Shown: positions 21,001 to 33,591 of the stretch, in pieces | How the letters are laid out: each line of letters starts with the position of its first letter | Numbering within the stretch: the stretch's first letter is position 1 | Source: Physcomitrium patens | Taxonomy: Eukaryota; Streptophyta; Bryopsida; Funariales; Funariaceae | NCBI RefSeq assembly: GCF_000002425.4 | Contig: NC_037273.1 | Location: 646,999-710,998 of the forward strand | Length of the DNA stretch: 64,000 nt | Direction: 5' to 3' | The notes under the pieces: generated by a model | Seen by the model: the letters and a program-made list of their open reading frames with translations, nothing else | Databases searched by the model: none | What the model was told of the DNA's origin: nothing | Program-made: the position numbers and the translations under genes

Positions 21001-22373
21001 TGTCATGTTGTAACACGAGTATACCATGAAAATATAAAGAAAAGGGACTTTTATTAATATTCAGTTACCTCGAATATTGGGAGCAACGACCAACTCCAGT
21101 GCAAATACTGAGTGGTCAGGTTCAGTCACCCCGTTACAGTGAGCTGGGGCATACTGAAATGCTCCATTCGATTCCAATAACTGGAGTCAGCAGGAAGGGA
21201 AAAGACCAATTCATGCGACAGATGAGCCTAGTTCGAAGAGCCAATTGGATCCAATTTTGAGAATCCAATCCGGGTCCTCTTACCCAATATGAGACCTGAA
21301 TTGGTCGGGCAACCCAATGCGATCCAATTTCGAGAATCCAATCCGGGTCCTCTTATCCAATATGAGACCTGAATTGGTCGGGCAACCCAATGCGATCCAA
21401 TTTCGAGAATCCAATCCGGGTCCTCTTATCCAATATGAGACCTGAATTGGTCGGGCGACCCAATGCAGTCTAATTATGGAAAAATCCAGGTCTTACTTCG
21501 AGCATCTTACCCAATATGAGACCTGAATTCGTCGAGCGACTCAATGTGGACCCGAGTACGGGGTTTCGATTCTGTTTCAGGCTGTCCTATTCTTTGTGCC
21601 GTTTCGAAAGCTCTGATGGTGGGAGCCAATTTCGGATCTAAGCTCTGACGATGGAAGCCAATTCCGGATCCAAGACGGAAGATTGAAGAAATTAAGAGGA
21701 TAAGGTTAGGAGAAGAATGAGATCAAAGGGGGATTTTTTTTTTGGGGATCAGGGAAGAGCTAGCTTCAAGCTCTTGGGAAGGTTACGAGTTTTTTTTCAT
21801 TGAAGGTTTTTTGAAGATCAAGGGAATTGGAGAGAAGCTTCATACTTCGGGTCGGGAAAGAAAAGACGGAGAATTGGATTTTTCTTCTTCATAGAGTTTT
21901 GGGAAGACTGAGGCAATCGTTGCTGAAGTCAGTGTTGTAATGGTGAATTGGGATTTTTTTTAATGAAGTGGGTTTGATTACTCTTGACTGTTTTGTGAAA
22001 TCAAATTACGTCTGTAATTGAAGGATTAAAAAGGTGTCTATAGGATTGAGTGTGTGGAGTGAATGAAATTTATTGGGTTAATCTACCAAGACAGTCAGTG
22101 GATACAAGATTGTAAGTACAAAGCGGTATCGAAGATTAGCAGATTGGATTGTTCGGGGTTCTCTATAACGTCTAGAGACCTACTGGCTGGGGCAAAAGGG
22201 ACTTCGACAAGCAGTCGAAGGGCATCCGTATAGATTTACGGTGTATTCTTGCAGTCGTTTATATTCCAGCAGTCAAAAACTGATAGACTGCTTGATTATT
22301 GGCGAATCTCCATACTACCTTCTACAGCCAGACGCCCGGCGCGTTCTCGAGCAGGAAAGCACGTAATACAACA
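21001..22373 (+). repeat. 3' LTR of element A
   Basis: 1,373 bp, TGTCATGTTGTAACACG to TAATACAACA. It is 73 bp longer than the 5' LTR because it has three full copies of the 73-bp unit (about 21243-21470) instead of two. The end has drifted from CGACA to CAACA. ACGC follows directly. Confidence 0.93.
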
Positions 22374-22377
22374 ACGC

Positions 22378-25103
22378 CCTAGATATCCAAATATTAAAAT
22401 ATCATGTCTCTCTTAGAATATACATGTCTAAAGTATAGCATTATTAGGTACAAAAATTTACTTCTTGAAATAGAACAAGCCATTACTAAGACAATATTGC
22501 ACATATTGCTCATTTTTTTATCTTCAATCAATCAATAATCATCTTGAAATAAGCATCTCAATCCATAGCTTTCTTCTTTTCTATTCCTCTGATTAGGTTT
22601 GAAATGATACTACTAATGGTAGCGACATCTACCTTATTTTTCAATTTGAGCTTCAAATTTGATTTGCACAATAAGATATTAGGCATAGTATATTGTCACC
22701 CTTGTTTGTATACAAGCTGAATGTTGAAGACCTTTAATTGCTCTCTTTAATGATAATATTGTGATTTTATATTCTTTAGATGCAAATTGTAGACTTTTTG
22801 AAGCATGTAATGCTTCAAAAAAGTAACCTCCAACTTTCAAAATTCACACTTTTGTTCCTTGCAATAGAAGCAATTATCTTGTAGCCAATGCAGTACTTCT
22901 TGTAGATGTTGCTCATGCTCTTCAAGGATTTTATTATAGACTAGAATATCATTGGTAAAGAAAACTATGTATGTACAAAAGACCATCTTTTTTATATCCT
23001 CTCTTGCAATAGGTGTCTCCCAATATTTACTTTCAAGGTTCAATTTACTAAAGATTATTGTACCTCAAAGTTTTTCAAGAAGATCATCCACATATAAAAG
23101 TGGATATTCATTCTTGATAGTCTACTTATTGATGCCTTGATAGTTAATCCGAAGTCAAAGTCCACCATATTTTTTAGATGTAAAGAATACATATGCTTCT
23201 TAAGGTGATGTGCTTGCTCAAATGAGGCCCTACTCTAAGAGTTTGTCCAATAATTTTTGTAGCTCTTTAAGTTCATTTGGTGCTATGCAATAAATTGACC
23301 TACTTTCTAATATAGCTTAAGTAATAATTCTATTTAAAAAAGAGCACCTCAATTAAGTCGCATGCCACTAGGTAAGTTAGTTGGAAAGACATCCTAATAT
23401 TCATGTGTGAGTTTCTTTGCTTGTTTTATTCTTTTTTTTGTCTTTTCTACTATTGATACAAAATTTAGAACCATCATATATATCAATTGCTTATGTTGTA
23501 TTTGCTTCTTCATAAAGGTCATCTCTACAAATAAGCCTTTAATTGCAGATTATTTTTCTACCTCACTTGATATAGACATATCAAGAGTCACCTTGTGTTG
23601 ATCATCTTTAAAAGAGATTGTCCTTACTAGTCAATCAACTTACTTATTTTCTAACTTTAATCATGGCATACTAAGAATAATATCATATTTAAACTTTTTT
23701 AAGTTGAACTTTTTTCTTGAATCATAAATATTACTCAACTTCAAGGTTTCTTCCTCATATATTTCATTCAATATGTTTTGTTAATCACATACTAGATATA
23801 TACTTCTTCCTTTGTTCACCTTGATTTTAATCCCAAGTTGGTCGATAATTCCAATCAAGATATAATTTTTTATAAAGCTACAATCTATAAGCACTCAACA
23901 TAATTGTTATCTTAATTGATATGTTAGACATATCACACGACCCTTTTGATAGTTATCTGAGGTTATATTGTTTATCTTAAAGAGACAACAATTATTTCCA
24001 ATACTGGCCTTTGGTATCTGCATTAAAGAGCTCCATTTTCTTACTCCATTTTGTTATCAACTTGGTGAATTTCAAGATTGTGAATCCACCTTAAATTATT
24101 AGTGTCTAAATTTTGACATTTTAGACAACCTCCAATTTGGTGGCTTGACTTTTGACAAAAAAAATAAAATTCTTCTTGTACCAATATTTATCGTCTCTAT
24201 CATGCAAATGATCTTTGTAGGGTATTAATCTCCAACATTGATTGTTATACCATAGTATTAGATAACAACATAGGACTTTACACTATATATCCTACTCCAC
24301 AATTTTTAAAATCTATAGCATTAGCCTTCTCTGCAATCCTAATTTCCTCTTGAAATGTTTGTAGATCTCTTAATTCTACCTCTTACTAGACCATAGGTTC
24401 CAACCCTTGTACAAATCAATCCATCATTTCCACCTTTGAAACATTGTTAATGTGGAGACTTAAGGATTTAAATTAAGAGATATAATTTTGTATTAATTTG
24501 GATTATATAAGATTAGCCAACTAATTGCAAGTACAATCTCTACATTGATGGACCAAAATCGACTCTTAAACTCAATCTCAAACTCTTCCTAATCACAAAA
24601 TCCACCTTGTGCTCTATAGCTTTGAGTTTGATATCACTATCAATTAATTGTTGCATCTCTCAAATAATTGGTTGCATATGTAATTCCTATGGTAGTATTT
24701 GGCTCAAATAGTTAGGAGTATTGTCGCATATTGAAGAGCCATTGGCATACATCTTCTTGCCTTGAAGTCTCAAAGTATGTATCAAGCTTATTTAATTTCA
24801 ATTTAGCAGATGTTGATTCCTTTGTCCTAAAGGCTTTTATTTGCTCTCATAAAATAGCTATCTAATCTAAAAAGTATTGTATTTGAGTCTCCATCTAGGA
24901 TTGCTTTGCCATATCTTCTATATTATAATTTCTTTACTAAACTCTGATACTGTAATGTCTTCTTTTCTTTTACCTGACTTCTTAAAATCAGTTCATAGTA
25001 GCCATAGAATAGTACCTAATATGACTACAACAATTGACCTCCAACTAAATAGTGGCTATTAATATACTACAAAAGAATAAATTAATACTTGTCTTGATAT
25101 TAA
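22378..25103 (-). pseudogene. Gypsy element E1, right fragment (RT to gag)
   Basis: Parallels 8700-13007 of E2 along its length but lacks the LTR insertion present in E2 and most of RNase H. Minus-strand reading at 22837-23043 gives IVFFTNDILVYNKILEEHEQ and HLQEVLHWLQ, an RT fragment with the catalytic YxDD decayed to FTND. The gag equivalent is at about 24290-24900. The primer site next to the LTR (25094-25103) is decayed. Many stops occur throughout. Confidence 0.75.
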
Positions 25104-25571
25104 TGAAACAAAACTAGACTATTTCTAAGATTTAAGATCCTTCCAATCCATAGCAATGTAAATTTTGTTAGAACATAAGACACCATAAACTAGAATAAAA
25201 CAGAATAGAATTAAATAAAATAGAATAACAAAAATAGAACAAAGCAAAAAAAAATTGAATAGAGAGATGCAAAACCAAACTTTATTAAGAAAAAAGAATC
25301 AAAGCTATTCTTAACCAGATATCCAAATGGCCTTCGATAGTCCTATTTATGCTTTATTCAATCATCCTAGAACTTTTTAGAATATTCCTAATAGTGGATC
25401 CTATATAAATAACTACCTTAAATCTTTTCTAAAAGGTTTCATAGTGGATCCCATATAGACCATCAATTTAGCCCTAATTCTAAAAACTTTTAAAAACTTT
25501 CAAAATATGGCTCCAATTACCTATTTCTATATTTTATAACTATGAATATCTTATCCATATCTTGTTATACA
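25104..25571 (-). repeat. 5' LTR of E1
   Basis: Homologous to the two E2 LTRs (4543-5111, 13008-13584), plus-strand TGAAAC to TTATACA, about 468 bp and shorter in the U3 repeat region. It marks the right edge of the gypsy nest. Confidence 0.7.
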
Positions 25572-25799
25572 AACCATATATAAGGACTTTGATAAAGGCC
25601 ATAAAAAAGTATAAAATATGGCATATTAAATATTTCTTATTAGGAACAACACACCTTGGTGGTTATAGCATGTAGATAATATCTATAAGACCATCATTTA
25701 AAAACATAGTAATAACATTAAAGTGATGAATAGACCAACTTTAATTAGCCACAATAATTATAATGAATCAAATAGATTCCTATCAAATAATAGGACCAA

Positions 25800-28400
25800 A
25801 TATGTTTTAGAAATCAACTTATTAATTAATTTATTATTTTTTAAAAAAAATTAACTTTGAAGATAAATTTAGTCTCAAGGTGATTATTAAAACCAAGTTT
25901 ATATTTGAAAATCCAACATGCATTGATGGACCTTATGTCCAATGATAATAGTATTAATATTTAAGTTTTTTTATTTTATTTTTATTTTTGAATTAAAAAA
26001 AAATTGAAACCATGGCTTTAATATAGCGGTTATTAAAAGAAAATTTTTAAAATCTAATAGATTTGTATCTTTTTATAATGAGGCCAATAAAAGATTTAAG
26101 TAAATTATAAGATATATATTGTTGAAGAAGATTATATTTTTGTGTGAATTGCCAAAGAAGAGTTAGTGGTAATATTGGTGAAAGAAAGAATCTAATTATT
26201 AGTTATCAAAACTTACTAAAAACTTATTATCAATAGTAGATAATAGTGATATTTAGAAAAAAACTGATGATAGTAGTGGTAGATTTTTATTTGCATGTTT
26301 AAAATTATAGTTTCTATTCAATATAAAAATGAATATAGTTGATTTGGATAATTCAATGAATTCATCTTGTAATTTTTTTGTTATAATTGGTAGATTATTT
26401 TTTTAAAAATATATACTTTTAAAAATTACTACTTATTTTTAAGCAAGATCATAATATTTATATCCTTTGACATAATTATTGAAAGTGAAATGCTAGAATA
26501 AGATTCTAACCTCAAATTTATTCTTATGTGGAGTTGTTTGATGGACATATATTATTGAGCTAAAAACTAAGAGCTTGACTTTGTTAGATTTTTTTTTTGA
26601 AAAAAATTCTATAATAGTCTTATTAGAAAATAATTTTGAGGTGCATAGATTGATTATTTAGCATGTAGCACAAACTATTTTAGTTTAAATATTGCTATAA
26701 AAAATCTTTTTTTATAAAAAACATTGGATAATATCTAACATGATATAATTTTTTTATTCTATTAATTTATTATAATATAGAGTATATAGTTAAGAAGCTT
26801 ATTTTTAAATTCTATGTTTTAAATTATATAAGTTTATTTCTTATGAAGTATATTCTATACTATCCTTGGTCCTAAAGATATTTATTTTTTTATCTATATT
26901 CTTTTCTAATTCTTTGTAACATACTTGAAATTTGATTAAGACTTGATTCTTTGCTAAAAAGAATCATATCCATATCTTCTTTAAATTATCATCAATAAAA
27001 GATACAAAATATAATTTTCCTTTCAAAAAAATTGAGTTGAAATAGTCTTATTATATTAAAATAGAGTATCAAAAGAATTTTAGTAGTTTCTAAGGTTTTT
27101 ATCTTGAATAGATTTTTTTTACTTTATTTTTTTAAGAAGTATGTTGAACAATTAAGATCTTCTATTAAGATGTTTTGCAATTTCTTTATAGCTTCTAAGC
27201 TTATCATTTATTTTATTCCTTAAAAAAAAATGCTTCAGAGATTGGTGCCAAAGAATGGTGTTAAAATTCTTATTCAAACTACAAATTGATGTATGGATTA
27301 TAAGACTATGCTTGACCTCTAAGCAACTACTTATTATATACTTTTTAAATTTATAAACTAATTGAAGGTATATTATTTTTGAGATTCTTCATTTTGGTGA
27401 TGAATATCTTAATTTTTTTTAAGTGACTTTGTCCTTTAAAAGATTTTAATTCTAAATCTTTGCTACAATCTCTAATAGTAAATGGGTTTGTCACAGTGGT
27501 AATAATCTTCTTGATTTGAGTTTTTGTAAGTTATTGATGACTTAAAATTCTTTCTCTCAATCGTTTAATTTATTCTTTCTTGATAATAACCTCTAATCTT
27601 TCTTTTTTGATTTATAGGGATTTAATTGTATAGATTGTATGCATCTTATTGGTATATAATAGCAAGAACTTTGGGCTCTTTTTTAGATCCATTGTTTTTC
27701 TTATTCATCTTTTCATTTAAAAGTTTGATTTCTATTTTTAAATACAAAAGTATTTTTTTTTTTTAAAGATTTTTTGTTCAATCATATTGTAATTTGCAAA
27801 TAGATTCTTTAATGTATGATATATAATTATCTTTTTTGATATTCTTACGTCTACTTCTTCTATTTAATTTATTATTTCTTTTATATTGACTAGATAGACA
27901 TCTATATTGCTTATTTTTTGAATTATAAAAAATTTACCTATTAACAATATTTATTATATTATGTTATCTAATTTATTTTAAGATTTCAATAAGGTCTAAT
28001 ATTTATATAGCTTTGAATAAAGTTTCAATAATTTTAATGATATGTCACCTTTCACTCTACTATTGATGGTACTAAACATGACATATTTGTTGTATCTTTT
28101 TAACTTACTTATAATAAGGTTTGTTGCACTAATACTAAAATTATAAAGGCAATATTTTATAAAAATATTCTTCATTAGAAGTGTCCATAAATCCTAATTT
28201 TCTATGATTTTTACATGATAAGCTTTTGAAATTAAAGTATAAGTATTTAAGTTAGAATCTAAAGTGTTTTTTGATACACTTATTATCAAAGTTTGTAATT
28301 CTATCAATACTCTTGGAGGACCAATTCTTACATATTTAGACTCATTGTCTATTATTTCTAAAACTAACTTTGAATGCATCTAAAAATCTATCTATTAATC
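25800..28400 (-). mobile_element. Decayed Ty1/copia remnant
   Basis: Minus-strand reading at about 26830-27015 gives LYFVSFIDDNLKKIWI, then FLAKNQVLIKFQVCYKELEK, then IFRTKDSIEYTS. It matches the copia integrase core (FIDDYSRKTWVYFLK...LRSDNGGEYTS). Upstream in element orientation, near 27230, LWHQSLKH suggests the pre-integrase zinc region. The rest is too decayed to assign; the open piece at 28194-28379 (minus) may be gag but is not recognised. No LTRs were found. Confidence 0.55.
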
Positions 28401-29440
28401 TATGCTCTAATAATATGTAAAAAGATATTATTGATTGCAAGATATGCAATGTAAAACACAATACAATTAATCAAGAAGAAGTAAATGTTTAAATTTCACA
28501 TGTAGAATAATATAATGATAAAGTTGTTATAAATTAAGAAATAAATTACCTATTTTTGTAGATGAATGAAGGTTCTTATGGTATTTTGATCCTCCAACAT
28601 CTTTCAACCAAAGACATTTGTTGTCTTCTAGCCTCCATCAACTTTAGCCAAGAACACTTAACATCTTTTAATATATATTTTCTTCCAATCAAGGGCACTT
28701 ATTATCTTTTAGTATTTATCATCTTTTAATACATTTGAATATGAAAAAAAATTAAAAAATAAAGATTTCTACTTATAATAGGTATCTTGTAATTAGACAA
28801 CTTTAGACCATCAAATACATGTCTAATACTACTATCAAATCCTATACCATATCTTTAAAATTTTATAATGATAATTATTTTAAATTATTAATTTTTAGCT
28901 CAAGTACTTTCAAATACTATAATGTTTACATATTTTAAGAATAAAGAATTTATATTAAAATAATAATTGATATTTTTTTAAGACATATAATTAGTTTTAG
29001 TAGAAGTTATCAATAAATGACCACTTATATCTGAAAACATCATAGAAGAAATCAAACTAATAAAAATCACATTATGAATTCAAGTATCTTACATTATCTT
29101 TAATGTCATTCAATGTCCTTTAAATTTAGTAGTATTTAGCACCCATTGATTTGGATTATACAATCTTGATATTAAATAAAACTTACAAAATATTACTTTA
29201 AGATCTATTTTTAACAGCAACAAACCATTTAGATATTTATTTATATAAGTCAAGAAATTTATTCAAGTTACAAAAGCTAGAAAAATATTTATTATTTTTA
29301 GAGCACCAAATCTCTATTTAAATGAAGATTGCAATAAAATCTTAAAAGATTTACTTATAATTAAGTAAAACTAAGATCTATATTATAATAGATTTAGAAG
29401 TAATTATAATATATATATAAGATGAATAAAAGATTTTTTT
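28401..29440. other. AT-rich region, no feature resolved
   Basis: Roughly 80% A/T with short open stretches only. It is probably decayed transposon sequence like its neighbours, but I cannot assign a family. Confidence 0.5.
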
Positions 29441-29960
29441 TTTAGATTGGATGTTGTTAAAGAAAAGAACTTGAAAAATGATAATAAATAAGTTATATGT
29501 ATTTCAAAGAAAGATATAATGAGGAAATAAAAAATATATACATATTTATAGAAATAATTAGGATAGCTATTACCAAAGATAATAAAAATCTTTAAAATAT
29601 ACTAGAAGTAAGAAGAGAATTGACAAGAATGAAGAGTTTTTCACTCTTACCTTCATATTTACTATCTAATTAAGACTTATATAGAAACATTCTATATAAC
29701 CTCCAATATATGTCTAACTTATGGGATACATGTGTAACTTGCACAAAAAGTTTTTTATATATGTCCAATGGTCAACTTGTACCACAAGTGTCCAATATGT
29801 ACAACAAATAGTCAACTTTTTGGCCAAGTTTTCAACTTACAAATCACCTATAGACTTGTTTAAAGTCAAATCAATATCTAAATAGATTCTAAGAAGTTAA
29901 TTTATAAGATTTTATTAAAATTATTTATTCTTATTTACTTCTATTTAATTCTTCTTTTTT
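29441..29960 (+). repeat. Dispersed repeat family C, second copy
   Basis: Shares order and wording with 7900-8350: a block with GCTATT...AAGATAATAAAAATCTT, a TATA-like stretch, then the same pattern of short GTCCAA/CAACTT words. It is probably an LTR remnant. Confidence 0.4.
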
Positions 29961-30079
29961 AAGTAATTTATAGTGTTGATTATGTTTATGATAAATATAA
30001 TTATTTTGACTACACTATTATGCTTTTTGAACTTACAAATATTTTAGTTGCTTTTTAAAATTTGATAAGTAATAATTTT

Positions 30080-30560
30080 CATATGTAATTAGATAATTTA
30101 GTTGAGTGTTATTTAAATAATATTTTTATTTATCCTAAGAATATATAAGAACTTAAATAAAATATTTGCCTTGTACTACAAAAACTTAGAAATACAAGAC
30201 TATATGCAAAGATAGATGAATGTATCTTTCATACAATATAAATAAAAAAAAAATTGGCTACATTACCTCAAATGATGGTTTATAAATGGATTATAAGAAT
30301 GTAAAAATTATTATAGATTAAAAAACTTTATAAATTACACATGATGTTTAATATTTTTTAGGATTTAAAAATTATTATTAGATATATATATCAATAATTT
30401 CTTTCAAACTACTACTCCACTCATTCAATTAACTTCCAAAGAAAAATTTTAAAAAATGAAGATGCATAAATAACATTTGAAGGTTTAAAAATTGCTTTTA
30501 TGTCAACTCTTATTCTATGGCTTTTAAATTTATCAAAGCCATTTTTTTAAGAATTTTTTT
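30080..30560 (+). pseudogene. Gypsy reverse transcriptase remnant
   Basis: Plus-strand reading gives FIYPKNI-ELK, RNTRLYAKIDECIFHT, GYITSNDGL-MDYKNVK, then FLGF and TTPLIQLTSKEKF. This is the RT thumb and connection region of Ty3/gypsy, close to that in E0 (200-500). The catalytic motif is decayed to DDIFIY-like sequence at the left end. There are no other domains nearby in order. Confidence 0.6.
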
Positions 30561-30726
30561 ATAATATATTATCACATTTATCTACTTCTATTTATTTATA
30601 CTTAGCTCTTTTCATCTTAAAAATGTCAATATGTTTGTAATATTATCTTGTCTTTTAAAGGCATATTCTATATAGAGCAATGATTACATGTTGAAGAAAT
30701 TCAAGATGCAATAATTTATATTTGTA

Positions 30727-31033
30727 TCAAAGACATGAATTATAAAAAATAAAAATATCAATACATTCTTACATTATTTAAAAAGAGTAGATACTGAATC
30801 AAAAATGATATAATATTAGAATTAGAATGGCTATTGTCAAAGACAAGAAAACTAGAGACTCTTGAAATTAGACTAAAAATAAAAAAGTTGTTGACAAGAG
30901 TCTCTAGTTTTCTTATCTTTGACAATAGCCATTCTAATTCTAATACTATATTATTTTTGATTCAGTATCTACTCTTTTTAAATAATGTAAGAATGTATTG
31001 AGATTTTTATTGTTTATAATTTATATCCTTGAT
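30727..31033. repeat. Long foldback: 138-nt arms, 30-nt loop
   Basis: The left arm 30727-30864 and right arm 30895-31033 are near-perfect reverse complements around the loop 30865-30894. For example GAGACTCTTG in the left arm faces CAAGAGTCTC in the right. The arms belong to repeat family C, also seen at 7850-8050 and 60895-61085. A transcript would form a long hairpin. Confidence 0.85.
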
Positions 31034-31463
31034 AATTTGAAAAAAATACGAATTTATTATTTTTTATTCTAAAAATAAGTAGATTATCTCAATTATTTTG
31101 TTGTGCTTTAAAAATTGTGATTGCTTGCTTTTAAACTAACATTTTTTATTTTTTAATCTTAATTTAAAAATAAAATAAACTATTTTTTTTATAGAAATTT
31201 TTATTTGCTAATAAAGGTTGTAGATTATTCTCTTCTAATTTTATTTAAAAAAAAATTAAAGTCATATATTAAAGATATAGAAGAAAAAAAATATAAATGC
31301 TATATTTGAGACAAATAAGAATAGATTTTTAACTATTATAAATCTTTACAAACTTATCAATATTTCTAAGATGGAAATTTCTTATATTATCTATGCTAAC
31401 TATAGAAGTATTATTCCTTCACTTATAGAAAAAATCAGCAATAAAATTTAAAGTCTACGCTAT

Positions 31464-32933
31464 TGTAATACATGGCGTTTGGCTTGAGAATGCACCGGGC
31501 ACCTAGCTATGGAAGATAAAAGAAAAATTGCAACAACAAGTCCTAAAAATTCTAATAGATTTTTAAACAAATTATAATTAAAGATTAACAAATATAATCA
31601 AACATCAATCAAATTCAATCAAAATTTCAAAAGAATTATATAAGAAGCACAAAATATTCCTAAAAATCCTTTAAAGAATCAAAAAGAAATAACATAGAAA
31701 TTTAAAAATATACTAAAATAGAAACCTTAATAAAATATTAAAATAGAATCCTTAATTAAATCTTAGTCAAAATCTAATCAAATTCTAGTCAAATCCTAAC
31801 TAAATTCCAAACAAATCCAAAACAAATCCTAATCAAATCTTAAATAAACCTTAGTCAAATCCTAAAAAAATCCTAATCAAATTTTAATCAAATCCTAAAC
31901 AAATCCTAAATAAATCCTAAATAAACTCTAATCAAATCCTAAACATATCCTAATCAAATCCTAAATAAATCCTAGTAATTCCTATAGCAGATTTAAGCCT
32001 CAAAAACTAATGAATGAACTATTGATTTTAAGTCAAATTTTGCACACCTCTTAATAATTAAATTGACAACAAGCACAAAAATTTTGAAGAAGATCGAACT
32101 CATCAACAAGAAGATCAACCCTAATATTTGCTTGGATGTTGGTCGGCTTCCTTCTCCAATCTGAATGTTGAATTTCTAGTGCCAATATCTCCTTATTGAA
32201 CTGTTTCATTGATTTCAAATTTCTTACATATGTAAGGAAACAAGTCTACTACCCACATACATAACTTTTACTCCAATCTAATTGATAGATTGCAAAAAAT
32301 CTTAGAAACCTTTACTAGACCTTAAACTCTTTTTTATAAAACCCCAACCTATTTAAACCTCAATTACCCTTGATCCAACCTTTCGATCAAACTCAAACTC
32401 ATAGCATATATTGAACACATATATACCTACAAACATGTATCACCCACTTTGTGAAAAAAAACCTTGATTTTGCAAAGCTCTTACAAAGTCAATATAAATC
32501 ACCCAAAATCAATGCTCGAAGAAAATCTATTAAGTCTCGTTTCAAATCCTACTCTCCAATCTCCAAAAGAACCTCCAAATCATCATCGAAGCTCAATTTT
32601 GTGGTTCAAGGTCTGATTTTGACCTTGGTTCATAACCAGTCCTTTTCAAGTATCAATATCTAGTTTTTCTAGATAATTTTTGCTAGAATTTACTCTTAAC
32701 TTCCTCCTAAAAATATTTATATAATTTAATTTTTCAATCTACTTTATTTTTCCTTATTTATAGTCCTACAAAGTAAGTAGAAGTCACTTTTCTAAAAAGA
32801 CAACATTACTATTAAAGTTTTACAACCTTCCTATCTTTTATCCATATTTTTTAATTTTATCTTTTAACTTGGCTCTTCTATAATAAGATCCATATTATCA
32901 TCTTTCACCATATAGTCATGTTATAACACGACA
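31464..32933 (-). repeat. LTR of family B, minus orientation
   Basis: On the plus strand it runs from TGTAATACATGG to AACACGACA. In reverse complement it matches 6054-7825: start TGTCGTGTTATAACATG, the CTTCTACTTACTTTGTAGG block with a TATA stretch, the minisatellite (31740-31980) and the end block CCCGGTGCATTCTCAAGC. That end block is also shared with LTR A (CCCGGCGCGTTCTCGAGC). No target duplication was found. Confidence 0.65.
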
Positions 32934-32984
32934 ACATTAAAAAAAAATTTAAATAAAAAAGAAAGTAGATCAAGCTTATAATTG

Positions 32985-33050
32985 AATCAAAGAAGTTTTG
33001 CTACTATAAGCATAAGAAAAATAAAGATAAGTATGTCGGAGAAGTTTGAT
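32985..33050 (+). pseudogene. Possible Gag zinc-knuckle remnant
   Basis: Plus-strand reading KKFCYYKHKKNKDKYVGE resembles a decayed CCHC knuckle of a gypsy Gag (C-x2-C pattern with the second Cys lost). It is upstream of the protease piece at 33592, the expected order, so both may belong to one element. Confidence 0.3.
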
Positions 33051-33591
33051 AGAATAAGATCAAAATTTTGAGGATTTTTAAAATAAACCAAGGTTTATTT
33101 AAGATTGTATCTTTTCCAATACCTTAATGGATTTATTCAAGTTGGATTCATAAAAATACTTCTATTTTGAAGTATTTTTCTCAATTAATGCTTTTATTAG
33201 AAAATTATTATAATTCTTTTATGATTTAAATTTATTATTGAAAGCATTTATGGCTATATCTAGAAAAAATAGTTGAAAAAAGATAGTAAAGGCTAAATTC
33301 CTATCTTTATGATAAGAATCACATTCAATTACTATATATGTTACTAAATTCTAAAACCTTGCTTGTAACATGGATTGAAATAATAAAGCTTTCATTGACC
33401 AATTTTCATATATATTAAAAGGTAATATCAAAGATTTATTTTTGAAAATTACAATTACAAAATAAACAACATGGTTGCTAAAGAACAAAATGTATTAGAA
33501 AACAAATTTGTCCAATTATAGTAACGACCATGCAATTGGAATCTTGTGTAATATCTAATAAAGGTAATATTTTTTCTTCAAATCCTTTATC

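Larger units (their letters stand above)
13720..22373 (+). mobile_element. Ty3/gypsy element A: two LTRs, tRNA-Trp primer site, FLDD reverse transcriptase, ACGC target duplication
   Basis: 8,654 bp. The LTRs at 13720-15019 and 21001-22373 have TGTC.../...ACA ends. A primer site complementary to the 3' end of plant tRNA-Trp is at 15025-15042 and a polypurine tract at about 20989-21000. Order is gag, CCHC, protease, RT, RNase H, integrase, which is Ty3/gypsy. No chromodomain is seen. ACGC flanks both ends (13716-13719, 22374-22377). The LTRs differ by about 3-4%, nearly all transitions, plus one repeat unit. Stops and two or more frameshifts make it non-autonomous. It is the youngest and most GC-rich element in the nest. 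Confidence 0.93.

Noticed and set aside
30727-31033. CRISPR-like or MITE array
   Set aside because: Only one inverted pair, no regular spacers, and eukaryotic context; the arms are pieces of a dispersed repeat rather than a terminal inverted repeat element with target duplication.
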